Assembly (NCBI GenBank): GCA_030077755.1
Contig: JAQJZZ010000010.1
Span: 3,906,001 to 3,970,000, forward strand
From: Filosporella fistucella
Taxonomy: Eukaryota > Ascomycota > Leotiomycetes > Helotiales
Direction of reading: 5' to 3'
DNA: 64,000 nucleotides
Of this stretch, positions 1 to 12,341 are shown piece after piece (position 1 is the stretch's first letter; every line of letters starts with the position of its first letter). The position numbers and the translations under genes are program-made. Under the pieces are notes generated by a model. It saw only the letters and a program-made list of their open reading frames with translations, was not told the origin of the DNA and did no database searches.

Positions 1-317
1 TATTTGTTATCTTTTGTAGAAGACTGTATACACCAACATGAATTGTGGAAATTTGGGGATCCTGCGAAATCCAAAATCGAAATGCACATTGTTCAAATTT
101 ATTTCGACACTCTCGCCACTCATTACTTATTCACGTTTACTTCGCTAACTATGCACTCAAAATCCATGATACATCCCGGAACACCTATCCCAAAATCCCC
201 TGCTGTAAGGAGCGTAAACATAGATCAAAATATCATATCCAACCAAATACACCAATCTTTTCCCAGTCAATAACACTTTTCACATCCCATATAGTGTTTT
301 CTCATAATATCAAACAT
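1..317. other. Gene-free left edge
   Basis: AT-rich sequence downstream of the DUF7137 gene. Short open frames exist on the + strand but show no recognisable domain or splice pattern. It probably holds the 3' UTR of the neighbouring minus-strand gene. Confidence 0.5.
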
Positions 318-1231
318 CTACCAAATTATGCCCAAACCATTGACAAACCACGTAAAGCTCAAAACGGTCAACACACCCATGCCAACCACCATACCTAATG
401 CCCTCTTCTCGATATCTCCAAGAGCTCCACTGCACGTAGCACACTTGAATTCTCCAAGTGGAGTGTAAGGTTGAGGTGTGTACATGCCGAAGGTATAGCT
501 ATCATAGACCGAAAGATAACCTGCCTGAGCAGTTGCAGAAATACTACTTGCAGCATCATAAATAATTAGAGTGTAAGTCTGTGTTAACAATGGGTTCTGC
601 ACCGCCGTAGCTTGATACCCGTTGGTATCCCAGACCACAGCATTGGTATTATTGGCAATAGTTTGGTTCATGGCAATAGTGTATAATTGTTGGTTGGCGG
701 TGCAAGTGGCCATAACGTTAACAGCCGTTGGAGTGGCTTGAAGAGAAGTGTAGTTCCATCCAAAAGTAACGAAATCTCCAATCTTGAAATATTGCTGCCC
801 GGATGAGACGGCGGGGGTCATCATTGAGACACCGCCAGCTGGCAGACGAGCATCGTAGGAAGTTGTGCGTGACTTCGTCGTGGACGATTTCTTGGTGCTT
901 CCACTGCCAGTCGCTGAGCCCGAACCAGTCGCTGAGCCCGAACCGGTTGCTTTTGCAGATCCAGAAGGAGCATTTGTGATTGTGCCTGAGCCGGTAGCTT
1001 TCGGTGATGCTGTCGAGTCGGTGGGCGTTGCAGATGCGGTGTCTTAGATACTTGTTAGTTTTGACGAAGCGGTGGATTGAATTGTTGGGACAACATACTA
1101 TTACTACTATCTTGTCGTACAATCAAAGCGTCTAATTCCGGAAGCCATCTCGGCCATGGCCATGCAGCAGCAAATGCAGTGAGATAAAGAAAAATCAGGC
1201 TCGTCAATTGGAAATTCGAAGAGGCCCTCAT
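318..1231 (-). CDS. DUF7137-family secreted/membrane protein
   Basis: Two exons are inferred: 1231-1099 and 1042-318. The intron (1098-1043, 56 bp) has a GTATGT donor, a CTAAC branch site and a TAAG acceptor. The product is about 285 aa. It starts with a signal peptide (about residues 1-23, hydrophobic LIFLYLTAF core), followed by a Trp-Pro-rich stretch. A Ser/Thr/Gly/Ala linker (about 46-90) carries GSGSAT-type repeats, then a conserved domain with YFKIGDFVTFGWNYTSL. The last 30 residues are hydrophobic and look like a transmembrane anchor. Proteins of this layout are widespread in Pezizomycotina as DUF7137; their role is unknown and probably at the cell surface. The start was chosen because it supplies the signal peptide. 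Domain assignment is from memory; the intron is inferred. Confidence 0.8.
908..943. repeat. 18-bp tandem repeat in the DUF7137 linker
   Basis: Two exact head-to-tail copies of an 18-bp unit (CAGTCGCTGAGCCCGAAC on the + strand) encode the Gly/Ser/Ala/Thr linker on the minus strand. Degenerate related units follow. The unit is a multiple of three, so copy-number change would keep the reading frame. Confidence 0.9.
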
Positions 1232-2759
1232 GATGTATATTTTCGGTGTTGACACCCTTGAATCGGCCCAAATCCCGTCCAGTCCCAAAAATGATTTCGC
1301 GTACAAAGTATAGATATTGGTGAAGCGGCCGTTAACGAGAGATGCTCGAAATTCGTGTGTAAAAGGGTTTGAGTTCTTGTTGTGAAATCCCAAGGTCGAA
1401 GGAGTTCGTGATGTTGCCCCTGTCCTTCAATCAGCACCAATCGACCGAGCAACGCCACCACGGAATAGCAACCAACCTTCAGCTCTCTAAATCCTTAATC
1501 CTTTGCGGAGTCCTCTTTTAACAAAAAGCCGAACGAGTGAGGCTCTCTGCAGAAAAGAATATGGATAACGATTGAATCGATTAAAAGTCGTAGATGTGAG
1601 GTTGAAAGAAGGAGGAAATGAAGAAATGAGGAGATCATGACCGGACTTGCAGCGAAGGTTTTACTGGTACAGGGGTTGGGATTCCAGTTCTCGTGTTCGC
1701 CCAACACGGAATCGCGTGTGGCTCCCCACACCCAAGCAAAGTGCCTATTTTAAGCAGCTTTTCGCCTCTGCCGGCCACGAACCGACGATGCTGAGAGGCT
1801 GGAATCAGAATCCACTATCACGATGGGACTTTGACAAAAGAAACATTTTATATATTCTGCAATATTGCCGTTTTCATGCTTTCTGTAAGTTAGTATGTAT
1901 GTATGCCTTGCTTCCTGCAGGTACGAGTACAAATAGAGGCGAGGAAAATGCGAAATGGCCCAGATATAAAGAGGAAGAAAAAAGGGGGCATGACATCACG
2001 TACATATATTTACTACACCGTGTACCTCTGTGAAATTGTCTCTAATTGCTTACTTTCGAAGTTGTCAAGAAGACTCCCAGTGTCCAGCCGCAAATTTTTT
2101 ATTCGCCTTCGATTTTTTTGCAGGGAATCTGTACCCGGGGCTGAATCAGATTCCAGCATGTGCATGTGATTCGACCCAGTGCAACGGTCCACATGTAATC
2201 TGAGTATTGGCAGCACCAGCCTCAAAGAACCAGCATTGTTGATAGAGCAACTTTTGAAGCACTTGAGAGTATTGTGTTTAGGTTCGGAGTTTTGGGACTG
2301 AAGTTACTCTATGGAACGGCAGAAATAGGACCAGGGGTGACAATTGCGTGGTGACCTTGCTATAAAGTTTTATCATGTCGGCTTAACGAACGCCAATGTT
2401 AAAAGTCGTCGTTGGTCAATGTACCAAACGCATGCGATCATAGATAGATATGTATGACCAACACTGTAAGTCTCTACTCTAAGACCCCTGAATTCCATGC
2501 TCTCACCTTGGTTGACTGCCAGCATAGATGTACATGTACAAATATAAGTACAGGCACAAACGCATCACACCAAAAAGTAGAGTAGTCGTCATTCATTGAA
2601 ATCATTATTGGAGAACCGCAGTGGCTCTAAACCCACGCAACCATCATGATATAACTCCTTCCAAGTACCCGTTTGCAAGCCGCTCTGAGAAAGATCCACC
2701 AGCCAAAGACGCCGCAAATTGGTATTGAACAAATTGGCCTCCAGGTATCTCATCTGCGC
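1232..2759. other. Gene-free interval, 1.5 kb
   Basis: Lies between the starts of the DUF7137 gene and the 3' end of the stress-protein gene. It contains several open frames of 60-130 codons, none with a recognisable domain, coding-like composition or paired splice sites. The first few hundred bases should hold the promoter of the DUF7137 gene. Confidence 0.5.
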
Positions 2760-4649
2760 TCACTTTCCCTCACTTCGGTCACTCTTTTCACTCTTCTCCG
2801 TACCCTCGCTTTTCTCACTGCCTTCATCCTCATCGCCAGCTGGGGGTGGTGATGCTGTACTATCAACACTGGCAATCGAGTTCTGTCTTCCTCTAGCCAA
2901 TGCCGCAGCCTCGCCGACCTCCATTTCATGAAGCTTCATCTTTTTCTCGATCTCTGGAAGTTTTCCACCTTCTAATAATGTATGTCCTGCAATTACTTCA
3001 AATTCTCCCTCATCTTCGTCCTCACTGGAGCTTTCAACACTGTTTGCGGGGCTGTCCAGTTGAGATTTCGGGGTTTTCATAACCATACCAGGACTGGAAG
3101 GTCGAGAATCGGGTGAAAGGCTGCCAGCGGTTGTCGCATCACTCTTCGCAGAATCCACTTTTTGCAATGGTCGACTACCTTCTAAGCGTATTGGCTTCAA
3201 GGTCGGATCAAATTCTGCTGGTAAACCCAACGCTGCTGCGACAGCATGAGCCTCAACATCTGGATCATTTGAGATCTCGAATATGTTTTCTTTCGATGCA
3301 ACGTCAGTTTCGTGTGACTCAATCCCGCTCTCTCTCAATATTCTGGCGTAGTCTTGTCGTGTAGGATCTGCGTCTCTCTTCTTCTTTTTCTTAATTCTCT
3401 TCTCTGTAGGTCTCACGACCACGACAGGAATCGGCGAGTATTGCAAGCACCATTTCGAAAAGGAATTGCGATTGCTCATGAGCCCTTGAAAGCCACCTAA
3501 GCTTCGACCTCTTGTACCGACGATCAGCATGGCAGGTTCGTATAATTGAATCTACAAGACATGTTAGCAGAGTTCTCAATCAAGCCCTGTATTCTTCCGT
3601 ACCATCTTCTGAAATGTTGCGTGGATTTTGCCTACTGCAAATTCCAGCACTATGCTAATGGCCCGGTTATCATCATTCCTGTCTTGTATCCGCTGCATCA
3701 ATTCCTTGGCTTCTTTCTGGTATTGCCTCTTCTCCACATTTCGATCACTAACAACTTTCGAGTCCTTATCGACAACTCTCAGACATATTATCTCATCCCC
3801 ATCATCAACCAACTCCTCCAGCATCCAGCTGAGCGCAATGTCTGAGTAATCATTCTCGTCTATGCCAACCATAAATGTCCGCGATCGCCTCTTGAATTGA
3901 TATCCTTTATGCTTCACGTTCAACGTAAAAGAAATTGAGTTCTTGTCCGTGGCTTCCCCGCCGGCGAAGTTGTCGAAAGAGACATGATGCTGAAACCTGC
4001 TGTTGGTCGGATCAACCGTCAGTGCCATACTTCGGGCAAATGAATATAGAAATGAGCTAGGTTGAAGACAAGAAATCCAGACAAGGAAAAATAGTTGCCC
4101 CCCATGCGCGATTTACCTCTGTAGAGGAGCTTAGCAGATATGGAAGGTGGGGTTGGGTCACCCGCCATTGCCCGCGTCATTCAACTTGCCCAGTCCAGTG
4201 TCATTGTAAGCGAACAGCTCAAGGCTGAATCGCAAGAGTGCGGGATTTTACCCCAGTGGATATATAAAGGACGGCCAGTCCCCAGATTCTGCATCGTGAG
4301 GTTTGCGCGGAATGATATTTTGGACAGAGAGAAATCGTGGTACTTACGGTGCTGGTGGAGGAGAAGCATCACGGACCCGAGATGGAGCTTTGGTCTTCGC
4401 CTTGCTCGGCGCAATCTGGATACCATTCGACTTGAACGATATGCTGGACACCGAGGAGAGGCGAGGGCGATGATTCGGAGCTTGATGGTCTGCTTTGACG
4501 TTCTCGATAATGGGTTGGAGACGAGGGAAGCCTTGGGAAGATTCATTGCCTGTCAAATCGAGGGGAGATATCGGCGGCGACGAGCAGCTAGAAGGGGCGA
4601 TTGGCGAAGCCGAAGGTGACGGTTCTGACATGATCATGATGAGAGACAC
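2760..4649 (-). CDS. Universal stress protein (UspA) family protein
   Basis: Three exons are inferred: 4649-4348, 4029-3603 and 3551-2760, giving about 506 aa. The UspA fold spans about residues 150-290. It opens with TFMVGIDEND, continues with a Glu/Asp-rich segment ending EIICLRVVDKDSK, and has the nucleotide-loop-like GTRGRSLGG at 255 and PIPVVVVRP near 284-291. A Lys-rich KKKKKRDADPTR follows, then a long acidic, Ser-rich tail. The 51-bp intron (3602-3552) is secure. The 318-bp intron (4347-4030) is less so, but its GTAAGT donor and AAG acceptor join in phase, adding a Ser/Pro-rich N-terminus like that of relatives. Without it the protein would start at 4028. The canonical G-S/T pair after the loop is replaced by NSFS, so ATP binding is doubtful. 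Confidence 0.82.
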
Positions 4650-5307
4650 TCAAGGCTTTAATCGTGTCCGCGTCCGTGTGCTGGAGTCTACTGAGACTGC
4701 TGGCGATTGAGACTTCCAGAACCCCATAAGCTGTTGTTGATTGAATGTGGATGATGTAGGTAAGTTGGAGAGGAATTTGGGCTTCAAATAATTTTTAGCC
4801 GTGCAAGGTAAGCCGTCGAGCACGGAAGGCGTTATGGCGTTACACAAACACCACCACCAACTTTGCCTCCTTATCTAAACAAAGAGGACGTAGAAAAGCC
4901 CACGAAATCATGGAAATGGCTGCGTACCAGATATTGCCAAGGTGTGGTGTACAGATTGTCGGTGTGTTCGAATCTGGGGATTAGTGAAGAAGCAAGCAGC
5001 CGGACCTTGGCACATCTTTGCCAGCCGTGTTCCAGCCTCGCCCGTTTGTAGTGCCAGGTAAATAATGATCCCTTTATGCCAAGGTTAGTCATGCGATTAA
5101 AGTTTATGCATTCACATGTGAGCCTCGATTCTTTAAGAGTCATGATACTGCTGAGATCTATGTATTTCCATGCAAGCTACAGAAAGCCAAGCAGGTGTCT
5201 TGTGACGCTTCCTAAAGCTCTGTAGCTTTTCACCCCATCCATACGCCATACCATGCAAATCCCCAAATTCCCAGACCAGATCGTAAGAAAAAATGGAGCA
5301 GAATTAT
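4650..5307. other. Gene-free interval
   Basis: 658 bp between the stress-protein start and the eIF3L stop, both on the minus strand. It should contain the stress-protein promoter and the eIF3L 3' UTR. No other feature is seen. Confidence 0.5.
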
Positions 5308-6835
5308 CTAGTATGTCCTGGCCAAATTTCGCAGGTACCAATCAACGAGCTTGCGTCCAACTTTGGCTTCGGAAATATGGATCAGATCCTAAATGATTAT
5401 CAGCTCAGTTCAATGGTAGTAATCGGGTGCTACTTACCCCTTGCATAGCGTAATCCAAATCGTTAGAATTTACTACCTCCCCATCCAACAGACCGTTGTC
5501 AGTCCATCTAATCTGCCTGCTTCTTTGCTTGTTGACCAATAGCCATCCTCTCAACTTCTCGGGCTCAACCTCGAGGAAGCCAGCCAATTTCTTCAAGTCC
5601 ATAGTGGTATATAGGCGGAGATATGACTTAACAGTTGGACTCCACATGTTTGTCTTCACCTCGTCCATGAAGATGGCAAGGTGGTGCTCCAAAGGATCAA
5701 CGTTCAACTCTGGGTTGTCGAAATCGGGTGGGGTAGGAGAGATGAACTTCGGGCAAGAAGAACGGAACAGTTCCTCAAAGATTGGGAGGGATTCTGGTCC
5801 ACCGCGCTGCAACTTCAGGAGCTGGTCACCGTACTTCTCACGAAGAGCAGTGTGGATAGTGTCATCTAATCTTGTAGGGTGGAAAGCCACACAAATGGCA
5901 ATGAGAGCATACATTTGATCGTTTTTCTTGGAAATAGAATCGTATTGCGCATTCTTTTGGAAGTTCTTGGTTCGGGAAACGTAGATGAGAATGTGGCTGA
6001 ACATGCGAATGGCATCGGCGTATCTGCGCATCATCATGTATGAGAATCCTACATAGTAGTAGGTTGTGAAGTGTGCTGCCATAACGCGGGCGAACATGGC
6101 CTTCTTGTTAAGCTCAATGTCGTCAAGTGTCTTCAGCGCAAGGCTGAAATCTCCCAACAAGCAGTGAACTCTCAAGAGTCCAATGATGGAGAAATATCCA
6201 AGCATTCGGTAGAGCGACTTCGATCCGTAATCGCCAGCCACAGCCATGGGCTCCTCATTCCGCTTCATAGCTGCCAGTTGCTCATTGATCTGGGATCTCT
6301 GAATGAGAGAGTATAAGACGTTCAGAACACTGTAACAACCCCATGTGTTTGGTGCTTCGCGCAGAATCGCGATCTCCTCTTCATTGTTGCCCTGGCGCGC
6401 TACACGGTTCCTGTACGAGCAGAACGAGTTGAATTGGTAAATAAACTCGTCGATAACATCCCAAGCCCAGTAGTACTGCGTTTTGGATTAGCAAATGCAT
6501 ATTTTCGGAGTCAGCGAATTACGCACAGAAGGTGGTTCGAGGTCAACTGGCCCCTCTGAATTCAGAATGAAGTGGAACAAGCTGCAGTAGTTGTCGTAGC
6601 TTGTGAACTTGACTTCCAAAGGAGCAGAAAAGTCCAAGGGTTGTGCAGCAGCAGCGAGTCTCGATTGTATGTCATCCGTCTGTTGTGCCATGCTCATCGA
6701 GGTGACGGGCTCCAATTCTTCCATTCCCTCATACTGGACCTGCTCTCTGTAGTCCGCAGCGAGAGCTTCCTCTTCGACATCAGAGTCGTCATCAATCGCT
6801 CGTGCTGGAGCACCACTATTTTGGAATGCGCTCAT
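5308..6835 (-). CDS. Eukaryotic translation initiation factor 3 subunit L
   Basis: Three exons are inferred: 6835-6527, 6475-5438 and 5388-5308, giving 475 aa, the usual length for the fungal protein. eIF3L is a subunit of the eIF3 complex that binds the 40S ribosome during translation initiation. The N-terminus is acidic (DDDSDVEEEALAADYREQV). A helical-repeat region follows, and a PCI module lies at about 360-425 (SPTVKSYLRLYTTMDLKKL, RGWLLVNKQRSRQIRW). The last exon, only 27 codons, restores the conserved end ISEAKVGRKLVDWYLRNLA; reading through the GTAAGT donor at 5437 would give a truncated, unrelated tail. Introns are 51 and 49 bp. Cytoplasmic housekeeping gene; identification is firm. 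Confidence 0.95.
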
Positions 6836-7562
6836 GTTGATGGCTTGCGGAGTTTGGGTCAGACTCGGAAAGAGGATTTCGTGGAGGGGTTGTCAAAAGT
6901 ATCAAAAATTGGAGGTTCGGTTACGAACTACTTGGTTAGCCCTAATGTGTTCAACACTTCAAGCCCATGCAACGCGACCAAGTACCTTCTCTTGTTTTTG
7001 GAACGTATCGAGATGCCAGTCAACATTCGAAATTTTTGTGCGCCAATTGAATTTTCCTTCCTTGATATTAGAAAGTGTGAGTCACGTGACATTGACTAGC
7101 TTCCATTGGACATCAGTTTGTGTAATTCCTATCTAAGAATTGACTCGATATAATTGTGCTAGGTAGAGTGGATACTGCGCCTTTGTCACCCCGGAGATGC
7201 CAGAGATGTCGGTAGAGTCATAGTCTTGCAAATAAAGTTGAATCTTTTATTCCATTCAGATGACATCATTTTATATTACCGATGAGGACGAAATCAGCCT
7301 CCAAACCTTCCATACTATTGACATTTTACACTTTAACCCTGATGCAATGGAAATCAACCTGTCGAAACCACTAACAGAAGAAACAACCATGGCAAGTATT
7401 TGACTGCCATTGCGATTCCATTTAATGCAGAACTCTTTAACATTTGTGATATTCAAATCCGTAAACAGTGAACATCGTCCTTTTTTTTGAGGGGGATTGT
7501 AGCCTTTATACCTTCTTCCGCAGGAACAGTTGATGTGCTCTGAGACACAGTCATCCCGTTGC
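6836..7562. other. Gene-free interval with eIF3L promoter
   Basis: 727 bp between the start of eIF3L and the stop of the DOMON-b561 gene, both minus strand. Apart from the GTCACGTGAC palindrome annotated separately, no gene is seen. Confidence 0.5.
7081..7090. promoter_or_regulatory. GTCACGTGAC palindromic E-box (Cbf1/bHLH type)
   Basis: A perfect 10-bp palindrome with a CACGTG core lies 246 bp upstream of the eIF3L start codon. TCACGTGA is the known binding site of fungal Cbf1-type and other bHLH factors. Its use here is inferred from sequence and position only. Confidence 0.45.
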
Positions 7563-9012
7563 TTACTGATATCTTCTTGAATGAGGCACGGGCTCAAACA
7601 TCTCATTTGAGGATGAGGCTCTTACTGCTGGACTATGCGGTCCGGAGTCGAGGCGAGTCATTCTCTCAGAGCTGGAGTTCTCTCTGTCTACCTTGAAGAT
7701 ACGTTCACTAGTCTCACGCTGAGGTGCTGGCTTGTTCCGACTTCGAAGGAAGGCCAGCATGATTACAACCATCCACAAGCACCACATAAAAGCGGCGACT
7801 ACGACGTATGCGATTGTGCCGTTCTTGGTGTTGTCTGAAAGTTGCAATCCCAGTCCGCCATTGATGATGCCGAGAGTGATGACAGCTCGACCCCACCAGA
7901 CATGTGGATATGTTGCAGCATTGGGTCGACCAAGCTTCTTGTAAAGTAAATGGTGAACCATTCCAGTAACTGGTTGGAGAAGTAAAGCACCGACCACAGC
8001 GAGACCGATAATGGAATGATATGCGTCGAGCTTATCAGAAAGCACCGCAATCCAGATACCCATACCCATGCTGGCAAGGACGATCATGTAGGTGAGGACC
8101 ATCCAGCCAGCATGGAACCAAAGGAGGTTTCTGAAACTGAGGATACGAATTGCCATAGCGCCCATGGGGTATAAAAGGACGAAGGCAACAGCAGCTATGA
8201 TAGCATGTGCCATCACGACCTTTTCGAAGTACACCGGGCGAGACCCCCCGTTACCCGTCTCTCCCTCTTCGTCTTCAGATTCCCCAGTTGAAGAGGACGA
8301 TGATCCACCGGAGCCACTACCAGATGACGATGCTGCTGCTGCCGACGTGAGGAAAGGATTTGATGTACTTCCGCCAGCAGCTCTTTGTAAATTGAAAGTT
8401 GTCTCTCCATAACTGCTGTGCTCAGCTAAGTTTACTGTAAGGCTGTCGGAAGACACAGCTGAACCCTTCTTGTATCCCCAAATCCATTTTGAGCTCGAGT
8501 CCGTGAAGCTCATCGAACCTCCCGACCAGCTGTTACAATTAGAACCTGTGATTTATGAGTCATGACCTCTAGGAACATGGCTGCACCTACATCGAACGTT
8601 TGCTGTCATTACACCGTTGGAAATTCCTGACCCGCCTAAAAGTGTAAGGCTTGCAGTGTTACCAGTTTTCGGGTCGGTATCTCCCACACCAAGTCGTGAC
8701 GATATTGTCACATTTGTACCAGCTGCATTTGCATACATCATGAATATGTTGGATCCCTTCATCGAAGAGCCTTGGCCAAGACCAATCCACGACATCGTGG
8801 ACGGTCCACTCATCTGGAAAAATATATCGCCAGAGCCACTCGATGCGGTGGATGTTGGGACGTTAACAGCGTAGCAGACACCTCCTGATGCACAGTATGT
8901 GACATTTTGGGAAACGACAGTACTTGCTAATGGTCTGTCAGAACACTGGTTGGGGAAGGTGTAGTGCCATCATACCTAGAGCCAGAGCCCCCAAAGTCTT
9001 GACGAAATACAT
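7563..9012 (-). CDS. DOMON domain-cytochrome b561 fusion (CDH-like cytochrome)
   Basis: Three exons are inferred: 9012-8976, 8926-8591 and 8545-7563, giving 451 aa. A signal peptide (about 1-18) precedes an extracellular DOMON domain (about 20-175) resembling the cytochrome domain of cellobiose dehydrogenase. The likely haem ligands are Met68 in GLGQGSSMKGS and His167 in EHSSYG. An acidic Ser/Gly linker leads to a five-helix cytochrome b561 module with His238, His269, His301 and His339 (YPHVWWGR) placed to bind two haems. The C-terminus is cytoplasmic. Such proteins move electrons across the plasma membrane; iron reduction or redox supply to secreted oxidases has been proposed. Introns are 49 and 45 bp. 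The acceptor at 8927 was preferred because the earlier AG gives an immediate stop. Confidence 0.9.
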
Positions 9013-12000
9013 TATAATAGGCTTCAGGAAAGTAAGGCTCGACAGCAGTGAAGAACTAACAGCAATCCAATACCGAGGGGTGTTGATAGATGATATATCT
9101 TCGAGTGGTAAAGGGAAAGACAACACCTACTAACCCTCTGGAGACGGGGTGTTACAAGTAGTGGCAGTCGAGTGGGACTATGTCACCAAGGCTTATCGAG
9201 CTGAGAAAACTCTACTATAGTCTTAAACAATGTTAAATCGGGTGAATGCGTTACTAAAAGCACGATCCCGAGCCAGAGGATATTTTACTGCAGAAATATT
9301 CGCTTACCTCCTCCAGGAACTCCAGGAACAGCCGACAGAAGACAGCAAGGGAGAACCCCAGCGACATGTCCCAGTCAAGCTTGGGACAATGCAATAAGAA
9401 AGGAAATGACGCGCGTCTCAAACAACGCATCAGTTCTTCTATCACTTGAGAGTAACTTTTTGCCCAGGTATTCCAAGAATTTGTCCTCGTAGACATGCCC
9501 CACGGTACTTGTCTGTGGTGCAATGGTACTTTCCACGCCTCGAGGGAGGTTGAATGTAGGTTAACGGTAGCGTGGGGAGCAGATGATCTAGAGCTGGTTC
9601 AACTGATCCATCCAGTCGAAGCCGTCCGGATTACGACAACTGCATTTTCGATGACCATTGGACAGCATATCAAGGACGCAGGTTGTGGTGTGAGATTGGC
9701 TGATCTCCTGACGGGGGACGACTTGCAAAACGCTGATTTTGAAAAAGTCGCAGACTGAATTAACAGCCCCTTCAGATTTGATAGAACACGTTGGAAATAA
9801 GGGAATAATGCAGATTCTATCAACCAGAACGGTTAAATTCGTTTCGAGGACGCAAATCTCCCTGCGCCATGGGGTCGGTGTAGCTTATCGCTGTCCTGCA
9901 GTGACATCCGTCCTGCCTCTCTTCCACGCGGACCCAGGGAGAAAATCTCCTGGCGGAGATGAAATCCAATCAACGTGCTCCGGAAGGTCAGCCTTAGAAG
10001 CTTGTTATCACTTCAGACCAGGACATTTGCTGTCATGATCTTCTGATAGATCTCGTCCACCGATCTCCTCGTTCATCATGCAGATGTGGCAGGTCGAGAC
10101 ATAAGCGGAAGTCCTCCATCGTAAGCTGTGTCATGTCGTGCGTGCTTCCACATGAAACAAGTCCTTTAGATGCAAGATCTCAATCGGCGATGCTTCGATA
10201 ACCTGCGCAAGTTCAAAGCCTTGATCCCGATGGCCAATGTCGACATCACATCTGCGCCTCAACCGTTGAAACAAGAGACTTGGAGAGAGAGACAAGAGAA
10301 ACAGCGCCTCACTAGTGACGTGTACCTGTCTTCTGGACTTTGGAACGGGAATATTGGCGTTCTTGGCATCTTTGAAGTATTGCGAATGGCGCCATGGAGT
10401 CGTAAGTTGGCCTGAAGGCAGTGCAAAGCAAAATAGAAGAAGAGCTGTTGTCGTCGTTTCCACAAGGATCGGTAATTATTATTGTGAAGACTTTTCAATT
10501 CTCCTCCCCCAAGAATTTGCAGGCAGCCGCGATTGCAGACCTGGGCTGCTCCTTGGCGGTCTCGTCTCGCTGCATCCTCCCCGGTGGAGACGACAGATGA
10601 ATAAATTGTAGCCATTATTAATCTGAATGTAGTGATAAAATTTGTCTTGTCTCGTAGTAGCTGAATGTCTGGATATCCACTCACCAAAAATTATTGTTCT
10701 GCCTCCTCTTTGGTTTGGTTTGAAGTTTGGGGGTGCCAGTTCTTATGTGTTTCCCTCAATTACTGGGGGCATCTCACCCACACACACACCGTCATCCTCT
10801 CAACACAATTATATCTGCTCAGCTTTTGCGATTGATATTACCCTTTACTCAGTACGGGACCGAGTGAAAGATCAATATTATCCTGCATTCTATGAAAAGG
10901 ATTACTTTAGCGGCATCTTGTTAACCAGAGATAGACATGTCTGAAATTTTTGTGTGTCTTTAAAGCTTCAATTATATATTCTGAAAATGTCCTCACAAGA
11001 CCTCACTCCTACCCCATTCGCACATATACACATTATCATCAGATATAAAAGATTCTTTTGATTGAATCCCCACCCTTTTTCCTGGCTTCGGCTCTGTACC
11101 TGACTGAAGGGTGCCAAGTCAATATAGGTACCCTCATCGACCGTTTCTGACGCTGCTAGCCATCTGAGGCCGAGGGATGATCCGTTTCTATCTACGACCC
11201 CGTCTTCAAGACCGAATACTTACACTATCTCGTAGCGTGATTGGAATAGATCTTTGGCCGCACAGTGAACCAATGTTTCCAGTGAATATTTCTAGTGTTT
11301 GTAGCTCAATCTGCCGAAGCTTGAATATAAGTAACGGCTTCTGAGTTACGAAGTAGATCGTGACCGCACTGTGTACTTTGTATACCAGTAAGGTTCGAAG
11401 AATGGTACAAGTATAGTGCTGAAGTGATATAGATGCACACATGTTTAATTATGACAACTACAGAAATGTTATTGGGAGGTTTTCATGCTAGATGACCCCA
11501 CAGCTCCCGGAGACGTGGTTCAGAGGTCATTGTCCCTCAGCTCAGTGACACAGGTACATTCAGTATTTGGACCGAGGCAGCTCGACTTTTGAAGCAACAC
11601 CTCAACTTGGAGGTTCTAAAAAGAATTTGTCAATGAAATGGTCATTCAGATAGCTCTTTAAACTTTCCTGTATCTTGTTGTAAATCGATGAAATATCCTC
11701 CGTATACATGTATTGACCTCGGACCCTGGCTGTGTACTGAGATTCGAAAGACCCACAAGATCGTCAATGCGGGTCCACTGCTGGGTTTTCTCCGTCACCC
11801 CAACAGTGAGGAAATGAGTTTATATAGAGTGAAGGCCAATTGCAATTAAGTTATAAATCATTGCTGATCTCAGATAAGCATGAATTATTGAGAGAGGCCC
11901 GAATATTGAAGAGAACCCTTGGAAGTAGCCACCATCGATTTCCTTGATGGCGGTTTTCCTGTTCAAGATAACGTCATATTGAATGTGATCTCGCCGTTCA

Positions 12001-12341
12001 AATTTTCAGAGGTGAAAACGGGAAATATTTGTTACCAGAACGGCAGCAATGGGGAGGGTTGAGAATAGATGGGGATTTTGGAGCCGTGAGGGAAACATGA
12101 ACTCATCAGGGGAATAGCATTGACACCATATAATCTCAACATCGCAGTATCTCGAATCTTGAATTTCTCCACCGTGTCCAGAACGGGTTATAAATTGAGG
12201 GTCTGTTGACTTGCATTTGCATGTTGCTCCAAATTTAAGGTTGGCTAAGCGAGGAGCCCCAAGCTCCGGCGAAACGTCTGCAGGACCGACATTTTGTCAC
12301 AATCAACTTTTCCGTGCCATCTTTTTGTGTAATTTCTCACC
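9013..12341. other. Gene-free interval, 3.3 kb
   Basis: No open frame longer than about 140 codons and none with a recognisable motif. The small open frame at 9495-9758 (+) and its reverse-strand partner have no clear family. A short (AC)n run lies near 10780. A TTATAAAT motif at 12188-12195, about 150 bp before the RRM gene's ATG, is a plausible core promoter. An unannotated multi-exon gene or non-coding transcript cannot be excluded. Confidence 0.45.

Noticed and set aside
865..1047. Pro/Glu/Val repeat protein on the + strand
   Set aside because: Antisense of the Gly/Ser/Ala linker of the DUF7137 protein.
9495..9758. 87-codon frame with LADLLTGDDLQNADF, reminiscent of pentapeptide repeats
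   Set aside because: Only one or two weak units; no repeat periodicity, so no call made.
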